Source: Natrialbaceae archaeon Tc-Br11_E2g14
GTDB taxonomy: Archaea; Halobacteriota; Halobacteria; Halobacteriales; Natrialbaceae
Length of the DNA stretch: 37,617 nt
Reading direction: 5' to 3'
Assembly (NCBI GenBank): GCA_001564275.1
Contig: LKND01000021.1
Coordinates: 1-37,617 of the forward strand
Shown here in pieces: positions 19,070-28,125 of the stretch. The stretch's first letter is position 1; the number at the start of each line of letters is the position of its first letter. The position numbers and the translations under genes are program-made. The notes under the pieces were generated by a model. That model was not told where the DNA came from. It saw only the letters and a list, made by a program, of their open reading frames with translations, and searched no databases.

Positions 19070-19990
19070 TCAGAGATCGACTCGGTCGAACCGATAGACG
19101 GCGACCACGAGGGGCGTGACGATCCAGAACAGCAGGACGACGAGTGCGAACCAGTCCTGGAGATAGAAGGGCAGGTCGCCACCGAACAGTTCAGCTTGCA
19201 TGGCCAGCGTCTCGTCGTCCGCCTGAGCGGCCTCGGTGGCCAGCGAGAGGACGTTCGCGTAGGCGGCCCCTGGATCGAGCATCTCGAGGAAGATGGCCCA
19301 GTCAGGGGGACGAACCCCGTCGCCGACCTCGACGCCGGAGATGGTTCCCCGTCCCATCAACAACAACACGACCGTCCCGATCGCGTTCCAGACGATGTAG
19401 AACAGGACGAAGACGCCGAACATGGCGGCCCCCGCGATGGACGTCGATTTCGTCAGCGAGGAGAGCGAGACGGCGATGCTCAGGTAGGCGATGGCGTAGA
19501 TGATCGAGACGGCGAGCAACCCGGTGTAGTCGACGACGCTGAAGCCACCGAGCAAGACGGCGACGACGAGGGCAGCGAGCACGAACCCGACGACGAGTGA
19601 TAGGGACAACACTGCGGATCGACCCAACAATTTCCCGAGGATCATGTCCGTGCGACTGTGCGGGAGTGCAAGCATGATCTTGATGCTGCCGCTCTCGCGC
19701 TCGCCTGCGATGGCCTTCCAGCCGAGGATCAAGGCCACCAGGGGGATCACCAGGCGCGTCAGGTTGCTGACGATGCCGACGAGCGCCTCGGTCGTGGCTC
19801 CCTGAGCGGCGATGTCCTCGCCGAAGTAGGCGACGACGCCCGCCACGATCACGAGGAGCATGAAGAAAAAGAGGCTCAGACCCCAGAACAGCCAGGAACG
19901 AACGGCGTCCTGGAAGTCCTTGCGGGCGATAGCCTGGATGCTCGCGGCGTTCACCGGTGCCGTCTCGGCCTCCGTGCTGTCGGTGCTCAT
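19070..19990 (-). CDS. ABC-2 type transporter permease
   Basis: The 306-residue membrane protein of an ABC exporter has a cytoplasmic N-terminus with IARKDFQDAVRSWLF, then about six membrane helices starting near residue 34. The conserved cytoplasmic segment AGERESGSIKIMLALPHSR after the second helix is typical of ABC-2/NosY-like permeases (coupling region with E-x-G-S/T). A large extracellular loop lies between the last two spans. Its ATG overlaps the stop of the upstream ATPase gene by four bases (ATGA), indicating translational coupling. The substrate is unknown; such pairs in haloarchaea are generic exporters. Confidence 0.92.
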   Translation of the reverse strand: MSTDSTEAETAPVNAASIQAIARKDFQDAVRSWLFWGLSLFFFMLLVIVAGVVAYFGEDIAAQGATTEALVGIVSNLTRLVIPLVALILGWKAIAGERESGSIKIMLALPHSRTDMILGKLLGRSAVLSLSLVVGFVLAALVVAVLLGGFSVVDYTGLLAVSIIYAIAYLSIAVSLSSLTKSTSIAGAAMFGVFVLFYIVWNAIGTVVLLLMGRGTISGVEVGDGVRPPDWAIFLEMLDPGAAYANVLSLATEAAQADDETLAMQAELFGGDLPFYLQDWFALVVLLFWIVTPLVVAVYRFDRVDL

Positions 19991-20907
19991 GTCGATCCCT
20001 CCGTCGTGTACGCCTGAAAGACGTCCTCGAGTGAGGCTTCCTCCGTCGCGAAGTCGGTCACCTCGAGGCCGTTCGATTCGAGTGCCGAGAGGACAGCCGT
20101 TTTCGAGCCGTTACAGCGGACGACCACGGTCGGGTCCGCTCGCCCCTCGTCGACCTGGACGTCGGTGACGTCCTCGATCGTCCGGACGGCCTCGAGGGCG
20201 TCGTCGTCGATCCGATCCACCGTGACCCGGAGGGTCGTGTCGGCATCGACCGAGTCACGAAGCCCGGCGACGGAGTCGGTGGCGACCATCTCGCCATCGC
20301 GGAGGATGCCGACCCGATCACAGACCGCCTCGACCTGTTCCATGCTGTGACTCGAGAAGAACACTGTCGCGCCGCGATCGACCTCCTCGCGAACGATCTG
20401 GCGCATCTCTCGGGCCCCGTTTGGGTCCAGACCAGTCGAGGGCTCGTCGAGGATCAACAGCTCCGGCTCCCCGACGAGTGCCATGGCGAGCATCAGTCGC
20501 TGTTCCATCCCCTTCGAATAGCCGCCGGCTTTGATGTCGATCGAATCCGCGAGTCCAACTCGCTCGAGGAGGGCCTCGGGGTCGTCCTCGACGCCCTTCG
20601 AGTCGATGGCGAACTCGAGGTGCTGTCTGGCGGTGAGTCGATCGTAGGCGTCGGTGCCCTCGGGGAGCACCCCGGTTCGCTGCTTGATGGCTCGGGTTTC
20701 GGTGACGGTGTCGAAGCCGAGAACGGTCGCGTTGCCGCTCGTCGGTCGAACGAAATCGAGCAGGACGTTGATCGTCGTCGATTTTCCGGCACCGTTCGGA
20801 CCGAGGAAGCCGAAGACCTCCCCTTCGTCGACGGTGAAACTGAGGTCCTCGAGGGCCACCGTCGACCCGAACGATTTGTGGAGCGAGTCGACCGATATCG
20901 CGCTCAT
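19987..20907 (-). CDS. ABC transporter ATP-binding protein
   Basis: The 306-residue nucleotide-binding subunit pairs with the permease at 19070-19990. Walker A is GPNGAGKST (about residues 36-44), the signature helix is YSKGMEQRLMLA (a variant of LSGGQ), and Walker B is LLILDEPSTGLDP, with the switch histidine in SSHSMEQVE. The C-terminal 90 residues form the extra domain seen in CcmA/DrrA-type exporters. The ATG at 20907 was chosen because the family begins a few residues before the first strand (ISVDSLHKSFG). A longer frame extending to 21774 would run across the opposite-strand UPF0200 gene and is rejected. A TATA-like acgtttattt lies about 28 bases upstream. Confidence 0.94.
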   Translation of the reverse strand: MSAISVDSLHKSFGSTVALEDLSFTVDEGEVFGFLGPNGAGKSTTINVLLDFVRPTSGNATVLGFDTVTETRAIKQRTGVLPEGTDAYDRLTARQHLEFAIDSKGVEDDPEALLERVGLADSIDIKAGGYSKGMEQRLMLAMALVGEPELLILDEPSTGLDPNGAREMRQIVREEVDRGATVFFSSHSMEQVEAVCDRVGILRDGEMVATDSVAGLRDSVDADTTLRVTVDRIDDDALEAVRTIEDVTDVQVDEGRADPTVVVRCNGSKTAVLSALESNGLEVTDFATEEASLEDVFQAYTTEGST

Positions 20908-20929
20908 GTGTGCGGCCAGTTGCTCCGTC

Positions 20930-20940
20930 GAAATAAACGT
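20930..20940 (-). promoter_or_regulatory. TATA box for the ABC exporter operon
   Basis: Minus-strand acgtttattt lies about 28 bases before the ATG at 20907; a leaderless start is expected. Confidence 0.5.
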
Positions 20941-21083
20941 GTGTATCTCCGCTCGACCTCGATATCGCCCGAATGCGGGCTGGTCGCGACCGTCGGCTTG
21001 CGCTTGCCCGCAGTTCTCCGTGGGGCTCGCACTCGGCGCTCGAGACACAGCCCTTATGCTCGCGTCGCCTGTACTCCGAGGCG

Positions 21084-21722
21084 ATGTACGTGATCGGTAC
21101 CGTTGGCCTGCCGGGAAGCGGGAAGGGTGAGGCCGCCACCGTCGCCCGCGAGGCGGGTATCCCGGTCGTGACGATGGGTGACGTCGTCCGCCAGGAGACC
21201 GCCGACCGCGGGCTCGATCCGAGCAAGGATCACGGCACCGTCGCCCAGGCGCTCCGTGCGGAACACGGTCGGACGGCCATCGCCGAGCGCTCGCTGCCCA
21301 TGCTCGAGGACCGACTCGAGTCCAGCGAGGGCGTCCTCGTCGACGGTATTCGGTCGGACGCCGAGGTCGACGTCTTCGAGGCACGCTTCGGCGACGCCTT
21401 CGTGCTCGTGAGCATCGAGGCCCCGTTCGAGGTGCGACGCGATCGCCTCGAATTGCGCGGCCGCGACGCCGACGAGACCAACGGCGGCGAGGCCCTTCGC
21501 GAACGTGACGAACGGGAACGCGGCTTCGGCATGGACGAGGCCATGGCTCGCGCCGACGTCGTGATCGACAACACCGACAGCCTCGAGACCTTTCGCTCGC
21601 GAATCGAGACCGTCCTCGAGGCGGCCGCCGACCGTGATCGGTCGTCGTTCGAGGACGAGGCGATTTCGGCGACTGCAGGCGCCAACCACGTCGACGATGC
21701 GAACCGCCCCGAACGACCCTGA
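21084..21722 (+). CDS. UPF0200 P-loop nucleotide kinase-like protein
   Basis: The 212-residue AAA_18/adenylate-kinase-fold protein has the P-loop GLPGSGKGE at residues 8-16, followed by a switch region TMGDVVRQE, the strand VLVDGIRS and a lid-like segment with RLELRGRD. The family is archaeal and uncharacterised; its fold suggests phosphotransfer to a nucleotide or small metabolite (it has been compared with dephospho-CoA kinase), with no proven reaction. The last 30 residues are an acidic tail. The start at 21084 follows a TATA-like ccttatgc by about 30 bases. The UPF0201 gene follows 41 bases later; these two families occur fused in Archaeoglobus fulgidus, so they probably work together. 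Confidence 0.9.
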   Translation: MYVIGTVGLPGSGKGEAATVAREAGIPVVTMGDVVRQETADRGLDPSKDHGTVAQALRAEHGRTAIAERSLPMLEDRLESSEGVLVDGIRSDAEVDVFEARFGDAFVLVSIEAPFEVRRDRLELRGRDADETNGGEALRERDERERGFGMDEAMARADVVIDNTDSLETFRSRIETVLEAAADRDRSSFEDEAISATAGANHVDDANRPERP

Positions 21723-21763
21723 GTACCGCCAGCACTATCCCCAAGCAACTCACTGCAACGACG

Positions 21764-22177
21764 ATGCCAGACATCTACCGCGTCGACGTCGAAATCACTG
21801 CCCCGGTGTACGACACCGAGGTAACCAGCCGCGTCGAAACTGCAATCACCAACCTCTTTCCCAACGCCGACCCCGAGGAGCGCTTCGGGGAGATGCGTGC
21901 CACCGTTCACTCGATGGAGCACTTCTCGGAGTGTTTACACCGACAGGAGATCCTCGATACGGCTCGAAGCGAGTTTTTCGGCAACCGAGAGGGTGACACC
22001 TTTCACTTCGCCCTCAAGAAGGGGGCTGCGTTCCAGGGTCGGGTCAACTTCGCCGTCGGCGAACCCGACGAACTCGGCGAAATCACCGTCCGCGTCCGGG
22101 TCGAGGAACCCTCTCTCGAGGCCTACGTCGATCACGTCGCCCCCGAAACCGAGGAAGGCCGACCGGTCGAACGATAA
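21764..22177 (+). CDS. UPF0201 family protein (COG1325)
   Basis: The 137-residue archaeal protein belongs to a small alpha/beta family thought to bind RNA. Family features visible are the N-terminal strand YRVDVEITAPVYDTE, the central EERFGEMRATVHSMEHFSE and the helix RQEILDTARSEFF. It lies 41 bases after the UPF0200 gene and is probably co-transcribed with it. The function is unknown; a nucleic-acid or ribosome-linked role is an inference from the family. The following 161 bases (22178-22338) hold no gene I can support. Confidence 0.9.
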   Translation: MPDIYRVDVEITAPVYDTEVTSRVETAITNLFPNADPEERFGEMRATVHSMEHFSECLHRQEILDTARSEFFGNREGDTFHFALKKGAAFQGRVNFAVGEPDELGEITVRVRVEEPSLEAYVDHVAPETEEGRPVER

Positions 22178-22338
22178 CTCACTCCGAGTCGGGAGCGTCT
22201 TTCATACACGAACGCCCGCTGACCGTGAGCGGTGGCTTCGCCCGGAGACGATGTCATTCCTCGTCGTAAGGCGGCTTACGTTGGTAACGAAATCGGACAG
22301 ACGCCGACTCAACTCAGCGGTAGCAATCCCCTGGCGGT

Positions 22339-23352
22339 TCATCGGTGGCAGTCGTGGGCCGCCTCGACCTGCGACTCGGCGTCGGTTCGCAGGTCCTCGA
22401 CGCGCTCGTAGTCACCGTCCCCTCCCGCTTCGGCGGCCTCGCGGAAGGTCGCTGCGGCGGCCTCGAGATTGGTTGCCTGACAGTAGGATTCATCGAAGTA
22501 CCCGAGGAGTCCGCTTGGCGCATCCTCACCACCCGATTGCATGTTCCCACTCGTATCCGCATAGTGGCCCACCGCCGTCTCGAAGGTCTCGATTGCGTCG
22601 TCGAACGCCTGGGCATTCAGTTCCTCGCGGCCGTCGTCGAGGTACTGGTGGCCAGCCACCAGCGAGGCCATGCCGTCGGCGAGGGTCTTGAGTGACGTCG
22701 TGACCGACAGCAGTTTCTCCGCACCGTCGGCGACGTCGTCGAGCGAGGAAATCGAGCGCTCCTCGAGTCGCGCCGCCTCCAGGTCGTCGATGGACACAAC
22801 GGCTGGCTCGAGGTCGGCCCTGGCATCCCCGAACCGTGACTGGAGGGACTCGGTATCGGACCGAGCCTCCGCCAGCGCCCCGTCCTCGACAGCGCCGTTG
22901 ATGGCGTCGATGTCTCCCCCGAGGTCGCTGGTGACGATCGCGGTGACCTCGATCATCGGCTCGAGGACGTCAGCGTACTCGTAAAGGGCGTCGATATCTG
23001 CCCGCTCCTCGTCGGTTGGATCGGCGGCCTCGGCCGCTTCCAGGGCCTCGAGCCCCTCCGCGAGGAACGCCCCTGGCTCGTCGGGATCGTACTCGGTATG
23101 TTCGGGATCCTCGAGGGTTCCCTGGGATTCACGCAGTGATGCGCCCGAGCGGTTGAGGCGGCCCGCAGCGGTCCGAATCTGCCGATCGGCGTCGTTGGTG
23201 TCGCTGTCGTCTTCGTCGTCCTCACCATCGTCGGCGCTCGCGGCACGCTCCTGATCGCCACCGGCCAGTGAGTCGACGCCGTCGAGACAGCCGGCGAGGA
23301 GGGCGGCCCCGAGCACGCCACCGGCGGACTCGAGATAGCGGCGTCTGTGCAT
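22339..23352 (-). CDS. Secreted lipoprotein, hypothetical
   Basis: The 337-residue precursor starts MHRRRYLESAGG, a Tat-type signal with consecutive arginines, followed by a short hydrophobic run and the lipobox LLAGC near residue 23. It is therefore exported folded and anchored by a lipid-modified cysteine outside the membrane, the common route in haloarchaea. An Asp/Glu/Ser-rich linker (about residues 38-57) leads to an all-helical body with heptad-like Leu/Ala spacing, resembling a bundle of four or more helices. I recognise no enzymatic motif. The ATG at 23352 was chosen because it sets the signal peptide at the extreme N-terminus. Confidence 0.85.
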   Translation of the reverse strand: MHRRRYLESAGGVLGAALLAGCLDGVDSLAGGDQERAASADDGEDDEDDSDTNDADRQIRTAAGRLNRSGASLRESQGTLEDPEHTEYDPDEPGAFLAEGLEALEAAEAADPTDEERADIDALYEYADVLEPMIEVTAIVTSDLGGDIDAINGAVEDGALAEARSDTESLQSRFGDARADLEPAVVSIDDLEAARLEERSISSLDDVADGAEKLLSVTTSLKTLADGMASLVAGHQYLDDGREELNAQAFDDAIETFETAVGHYADTSGNMQSGGEDAPSGLLGYFDESYCQATNLEAAAATFREAAEAGGDGDYERVEDLRTDAESQVEAAHDCHR

Positions 23353-23467
23353 ACTGCAGCCTCGCACTCGCGCCGTTTGAACGTGTTGGCTTCGAAGAGC
23401 GTCCGGGTGAGATGACGGTCAGCGACCCTGAGGTTCGTCGGTACCTGGACGTGGGCCGAGATCGCTG

Positions 23468-24115
23468 TCAGATCCGTTCGCGGACGGCCCGGCTCAGCGC
23501 CGCGGGGGTTTCGACGACCGCGTCGGCGGCGCCGTAGTCGATTCCCTCGTGGGCGTCGATCGCGTAGGCAACGCAGGTCGCCCCGGCCGCTGTCGCGGCC
23601 TGGATACCGTGTGCGGAGTCCTCGATGACCAGACAGGCCGCTGGTGGGACGCCGAGTTCCGCGGCCGCGTATTCGAACACGTCGGGGGCGGGCTTGCCGG
23701 GACCGTCGACGTCCTCGGCGCTAACCACGGCGTCGAAAGACCCATGGAGCCCGAACCGCTCGCGAACGATATCGATCCAGGCGTGGGGTGACGAGGAGAC
23801 GATGGCACGGGCGACGCCGCGGCGCTCGAGGCCCGCGAGCAGGTCGTGGGTGCCCGCGAGCAGGGTGACGTCCTCGCGGTAGATGTCTTCGGCGACGTCC
23901 TCGAACAGTGTCTCGAACCGCTCACGGGAGACGGCCGTCCCGTACTCGTCCTCGAGGTAGTCGTAAATCTCGCGGTAGTTCATGCCAGTAATCTCGCTGA
24001 CCGCGACGTCGTGGTCGGGGACGGCGCGTGGAAGCAACGCCTCGCGTTCGCGGGTGACCCAGTAGTCTTCGGAGTCGACGAGGACGCCGTCCATGTCGAA
24101 GAGGACTGCCTGCAT
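23468..24115 (-). CDS. HAD-superfamily hydrolase, beta-phosphoglucomutase-like
   Basis: The 215-residue soluble phosphatase or phosphomutase has the HAD motif I DMDGVLVDSE (nucleophile Asp7, general acid Asp9), motif II IVSSSP, motif III lysine in GKPAPDVF and motif IV IEDSAHGI. The helical cap lies between motifs I and II (about residues 15-85), marking the subfamily I type that includes beta-phosphoglucomutase, phosphoglycolate phosphatase and 2-deoxyglucose-6-phosphatase. The DGVLVDSE form fits the sugar-phosphate branch, but the substrate cannot be fixed. An upstream extension of 63 residues is rejected as non-homologous. It is transcribed in the same direction as the OYE gene upstream, with a 74-base gap. 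Confidence 0.92.
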   Translation of the reverse strand: MQAVLFDMDGVLVDSEDYWVTREREALLPRAVPDHDVAVSEITGMNYREIYDYLEDEYGTAVSRERFETLFEDVAEDIYREDVTLLAGTHDLLAGLERRGVARAIVSSSPHAWIDIVRERFGLHGSFDAVVSAEDVDGPGKPAPDVFEYAAAELGVPPAACLVIEDSAHGIQAATAAGATCVAYAIDAHEGIDYGAADAVVETPAALSRAVRERI

Positions 24116-24189
24116 GGTGCGTCGTTCGACGGGCCACCGCAAAGGACTTGCCGTCGGGTTCGGGGAGACACGCCACACCTGTCGGGCAC

Positions 24190-25626
24190 CTACTCCCGGT
24201 CGTATGCCCCCGCCCGATCGAGGTCGCCCCGTTCGCGCAGCACCGATGGTGTCCGACAGATGCCGGGTGCACCGGTCACCTGTGGGATGGTGCAGTTGTT
24301 GCAATTTTCACAGAGCACGCGTGTCTCGGGGCCTGGGCGGCGGTCATCGTTCGGCGGGCGGGTGCCATCGCTGGCCTCGCCTGCAGGCCCCCTCTCACTC
24401 GAGCCGTCGGCGAGAAGGCGAGCCCCGAGTCGCGGTTCGGCGTAGAAGGGGCGGGCCATGCCGACCATGTCACAGGCGGGAGCCCGCTCGCTCGAGGCGT
24501 CCCCACCCGGTTCGACGCGCCGAGGTTCCGCACCGAGCAACCGGTCCATCTGCCCGCGCTCGCGGATGCCACCCTCAGCGAGCACCGGGATCGATACTCG
24601 CTCCCGAACCTGCCGACAGAACGCCTCGTTCCACGCGGGTTCGAAGTCGTAGATCAGCGACTCGAGGCGGTTCCCCAGGGCGACCAATCGTCGTCGAACC
24701 GGGCCACCGAAGGCCTCGTCGTATTCCGCACGCAGGGCCTCGTTCCGCCAGGCCCGCTTCGGATAGCGCCCCCGGACGATGCTCATGTCCCAGGCGACCG
24801 ACGTCTCGACGGGGACGACGGCGTCGAAACCGATCCGCTCGAGTCGGGCGGCGATCTCGACCCCGTCCGCTCGGGTGAGCCGTCGCCGTACTACGGGCCA
24901 CGGCGGAGCCGGTGTCTCCGCCGGCACCTTCGTGATGAGGGGGACCTCGCCCGCCCGATCGCGGATCTCGTCGTGAACCAGTGCGAGGAACTCGAGGCGG
25001 GCCTCGGGGGAGCCACCGAACTCGTCGCTCCGACGGTTGTAGAACGGTGACAGAAACTGCTGGACGATCCCCATGTTTGCCCCCGCGAGGTGGATCCCGT
25101 CGTACCCTGCTGTGACGCAGTTGGCGGCCGCGCGGCCGAACTCCGCCGCCAGTTCGTAGACCTCCTCGGTGGTCATGACGTGGGGATCGTAGGACAGCAA
25201 GCCGACACCGTCGAGTGCGCGCAACTGCCACGGTAGTGGCGAGACGGCCAGTTGCTCGAGGTCTGGATTCGCGCGACGGTAGCCGGCGTGCCAGGTCTCC
25301 ATGCTCCGCAGGCCACCGTGCTCGAGTTGGACGAAGATGCGGCTCCCGTGATCGTGAATCCGGTCGGTGAGCCGCGAGAGCCGGGAGACGAACGCGGGGT
25401 CGTGGACACGGGTCATCCCCGGCGCGGCACAGCCCCCCTCGCCACGGACGATGGTCGCGCCCTGACAGAGGAGGCCGACACCCGACGCTGCCGCGGGCTC
25501 GAGGTCCTGGACCAGCGTCGACACCGCGCCGGGCCCGTTGCCCGCACACTCGAGCACTGGCGCTCGGTAGAGCCGGTTCGGGATCTCCACGCCGCCGATC
25601 TCGAGGGGGTCCTCGAGGCGAGTCAT
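24190..25626 (-). CDS. Old Yellow Enzyme-type NADH:flavin oxidoreductase with C-terminal Cys cluster
   Basis: The 478-residue FMN-dependent TIM-barrel enzyme reduces activated C=C bonds. Barrel features are the N-terminal IPNRLYRAPV, FVQLEHGG in place of the usual QLxHxGR, the segment GYDGIHLAGANMGIVQQFLSP ending in NRRSDEFGGS, and the phosphate-binding VGMARPF strand near the C-terminal end. The last 42 residues carry Cys439, Cys442, Cys445 and Cys457, the kind of motif that binds a 4Fe-4S cluster in 2,4-dienoyl-CoA reductase and trimethylamine dehydrogenase. The protein stops there and lacks their FAD/NADH-binding domains. Two Gly/Ser/Arg/Pro-rich insertions lie near residues 365-385 and 405-430. 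Which compound is reduced is unknown. Confidence 0.9.
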   Translation of the reverse strand: MTRLEDPLEIGGVEIPNRLYRAPVLECAGNGPGAVSTLVQDLEPAAASGVGLLCQGATIVRGEGGCAAPGMTRVHDPAFVSRLSRLTDRIHDHGSRIFVQLEHGGLRSMETWHAGYRRANPDLEQLAVSPLPWQLRALDGVGLLSYDPHVMTTEEVYELAAEFGRAAANCVTAGYDGIHLAGANMGIVQQFLSPFYNRRSDEFGGSPEARLEFLALVHDEIRDRAGEVPLITKVPAETPAPPWPVVRRRLTRADGVEIAARLERIGFDAVVPVETSVAWDMSIVRGRYPKRAWRNEALRAEYDEAFGGPVRRRLVALGNRLESLIYDFEPAWNEAFCRQVRERVSIPVLAEGGIRERGQMDRLLGAEPRRVEPGGDASSERAPACDMVGMARPFYAEPRLGARLLADGSSERGPAGEASDGTRPPNDDRRPGPETRVLCENCNNCTIPQVTGAPGICRTPSVLRERGDLDRAGAYDRE

Positions 25627-25797
25627 GCGCTGGTTACGGGGGCGAACGGCTTGAGTGTGAGGTCAGGGGTCACGGCGAACGGCCGATTCGTGGACCGTTG
25701 TGAGCCGGGGGACGGAGAGTGGACGCTCGAGGATCGAGGTCACCAGGCCGTCCTCTTCCGATGAGCAGGTGTGCACCGGCGTGTGGAACTTGAGCGA

Positions 25798-27849
25798 TCA
25801 AATCCCCCAGATGAGAACAATGCCTCCCGTCGTGACGAACGCGAGCAGGAACTGCAGCGGGCCGCCGACTTTCACGAAGTCAGTGAACGTGTAGCCGCCG
25901 GGGCCGTACACCATGAGATTCGTCTGGTACCCCACGGGCGTCATAAACGAGGTCGCGGCGGCGAACATCACCGCGAGCAGGAACGAAAACTCCGAGGCAC
26001 CGAGGCTCACCGCAGCGTCCACCGCGATGGGTATCATCAACACGACTGTCGCGACGGGAGTGATGACGTTCGCAAGGAGTCCCGTCACGACGTAAAACAG
26101 TAACAGGACCGCGACGAGCGGGAGCACGTCGGCGGTCGTGACCAACCCGGCGGCGATGAACTCCGAGCCACCGGTTGCCTCGAGCGCAATCCCGAGCGGG
26201 ATCACACCCGCAAGCAGGAACACGATGTTCCAGGAGACGGCGTCGTAGGCCTCACTCGTGGAGAGACAGCCGGCGACGACCATGCCGAAGACGCCAGCGA
26301 GCGCGGCGATCACGATGGAGACGATGTTGAACGCGGCCGCGCCAACGACCCCGGCCATGATCGCAATGGTGATCGGCGTCTTCGGCGACAGCGGTGCGAG
26401 TTCGTCGACGTCGTCCTCGACCAGCCAGTCGAACGCGTCCTCTTCGACGACGATCAGCCGCTTCGAGTCGGTGAAGTGGCTGATCGAATCGGGCACCGTC
26501 TGCAGCAAGAGGAGGTCACCGGGGGCCAGCCGAATATCCTCGAGCTCCGTCCGAAGTAGTTCCCCCTCTCGACGAACGGCGAGCACAGTCGTCCCGTAGA
26601 CCTCGCGCAGACGATTCTCGGCGAACGTTTTGCCCACGAACGACGAATCGCCGGGGATGATGGCCTTCGCGAGGACGTCATCGCTATCCGACTCGTCGAA
26701 CGTCTCTTCGGTCACCGGGCTCCGGGAAAGCTGTCGAAACGCCTGATTCTCGACGAAGCGATTGACCGCCTGCAGGTTGCCGTGGACGATGAGGATGTCA
26801 CCGGCGGTGATGCGCTGGTCAGTCCGGACGGCGACGAACGATTCGTTCGCCGCGCCGTCCGTCGACCCGGTTCCGTCGGCCCCACCAGAGTGCGGACCGA
26901 GGGGCTCGCCACTCCCGGTGCTCGTCTTGGGATCGTTGGCGCCACGCAGTCGCTGGCTGCCCCCTGTCAGCTCGGGCGACGCTTCCTCGAGCCCGTCTTC
27001 GTACTCGAGGACCGTTCTCACTTCCCCGGCTCCGGCTGGTCGGTCCTGGGCACGCTCCCGGCGAAGCTGCAGGACGCGAACGTGTGCCTCGGTTCGGGAC
27101 TCGAGCTCGTCGACGGTGAGCCCGATGGCCGGTGACTGTGAGCCGACGCGAACCTCGCTCAGATGATCCTCGAGGTCGAATTCCTCGACCATGTCAGCGT
27201 CGACGGGGATCCGTGCGGGCGTCAACCAGCGACCAACGGTCATGAGGTACGCGAGGCCCACGGCGAGGATGACGAGACCGAGCGCGGAGAATTCGAATAT
27301 GCCGATCGCCTCGCGGTCGAGCAGGTCGACGGCGAACTCACTCGCGAGCAGGTTGGTCGAGGTCCCGATGAGCGTCAACGTTCCCCCGAGGATCGCCGCA
27401 TACGACAGCGGCAACAGGAGCTTCGACGGCGAGACACCGATCTTCTCGGCGAGTTCGGTAATCATCGGGATAAAAATCGCCACAACTGGCGTGTTGTTGA
27501 TGAATCCCGCGATCGGTCCGGTCGTCGCGATCGTCGCAGCCAGCGCCCGCGTCTCGTTTCCTCTCGTGAATCGGGCAAGCACGATACCGAGTCGCTGGAC
27601 GAGCCCCGTCTTCTGGATGCCGGCACTGAGCATGTACATGGCGACGATGGTGATCGTCGCGGTGCTCGCGAACCCGGAGATCGCCTCGCGAGCACCGACA
27701 CCGGTCACCGACTCGAGGGCTGCCAAGGCGACGATGATGCCGATTGCTGTCGCATCGTTCGGGATCACCTCCGTGACGAATAACACGAGCGCGACGGCGA
27801 TCAGCCCGAACACGACCAGCGCCCCAGTCGAGAGTCCTCCGGTGATCAT
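25798..27849 (-). CDS. SLC13/DASS-type permease with two RCK_C (TrkA-C) domains
   Basis: The 683-residue ion-transporter-superfamily membrane protein has an N-terminal half (about residues 1-215) with membrane helices and the motif ATTGPIAGFINNTPVVAIF, then TLIGTSTNLLASE. Two cytoplasmic RCK_C-type domains lie near 225-290 and 400-480, separated by a Gly/Ser-rich acidic linker. The C-terminal half has further helices ending with VGYQTNLMVYGPGGY. This layout matches the YfbS-like group of sodium/dicarboxylate or sulfate symporters. The substrate is not decidable; sulfate or organic anions are family guesses. The ATG overlaps the stop of the 85-residue ORF upstream by four bases. Confidence 0.9.
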   Translation of the reverse strand: MITGGLSTGALVVFGLIAVALVLFVTEVIPNDATAIGIIVALAALESVTGVGAREAISGFASTATITIVAMYMLSAGIQKTGLVQRLGIVLARFTRGNETRALAATIATTGPIAGFINNTPVVAIFIPMITELAEKIGVSPSKLLLPLSYAAILGGTLTLIGTSTNLLASEFAVDLLDREAIGIFEFSALGLVILAVGLAYLMTVGRWLTPARIPVDADMVEEFDLEDHLSEVRVGSQSPAIGLTVDELESRTEAHVRVLQLRRERAQDRPAGAGEVRTVLEYEDGLEEASPELTGGSQRLRGANDPKTSTGSGEPLGPHSGGADGTGSTDGAANESFVAVRTDQRITAGDILIVHGNLQAVNRFVENQAFRQLSRSPVTEETFDESDSDDVLAKAIIPGDSSFVGKTFAENRLREVYGTTVLAVRREGELLRTELEDIRLAPGDLLLLQTVPDSISHFTDSKRLIVVEEDAFDWLVEDDVDELAPLSPKTPITIAIMAGVVGAAAFNIVSIVIAALAGVFGMVVAGCLSTSEAYDAVSWNIVFLLAGVIPLGIALEATGGSEFIAAGLVTTADVLPLVAVLLLFYVVTGLLANVITPVATVVLMIPIAVDAAVSLGASEFSFLLAVMFAAATSFMTPVGYQTNLMVYGPGGYTFTDFVKVGGPLQFLLAFVTTGGIVLIWGI

Positions 27850-28103
27850 GGCCCAACGGGGTGGCTCGAGGATCCGGTCTCGAGGGCGGCGCCCATCGGT
27901 GCGGTGACGCCGATACTGATTCCCGGTCCGGAACTGTTCGTGGCCAGCGTGTCGATCGAACCGCCGAACTGACGGGTCGTGGGTACAGCAGTCGCCGCGT
28001 CGTCGGTGACGCGTTCGTAGATCTGTCTCTGTGTTTCACGGGGGCCTGTCACCGCCGCCAGTTGAAATTGCCCACCGAGGCCGTTCCCGCTCTCTGCTGT
28101 CAC
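27846..28103 (-). CDS. Possible small protein coupled to the SLC13-type permease
   Basis: This 85-codon frame begins with GTG at 28103 and ends in an ATGA overlap with the permease start. A TATA element (28126-28134) lies 27 bases before the GTG, exactly the spacing for a leaderless haloarchaeal message. The product is hydrophilic, Gly/Ser/Thr/Ala-rich, and only moderately acidic, with no motif I recognise. Position and signals support it as the first cistron of the permease operon; its unremarkable composition is the reason for caution. Confidence 0.45.
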   Translation of the reverse strand: MTAESGNGLGGQFQLAAVTGPRETQRQIYERVTDDAATAVPTTRQFGGSIDTLATNSSGPGISIGVTAPMGAALETGSSSHPVGP

Positions 28104-28125
28104 ACGGTTCGGTGATCAGGCATCT

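Noticed and set aside
20908..21774. N-terminal extension of the ABC ATP-binding protein
   Set aside because: It runs antisense through the UPF0200 gene, is Arg/Pro/Ser-rich, and the family starts near the ATG at 20907, which has a TATA at the right distance.
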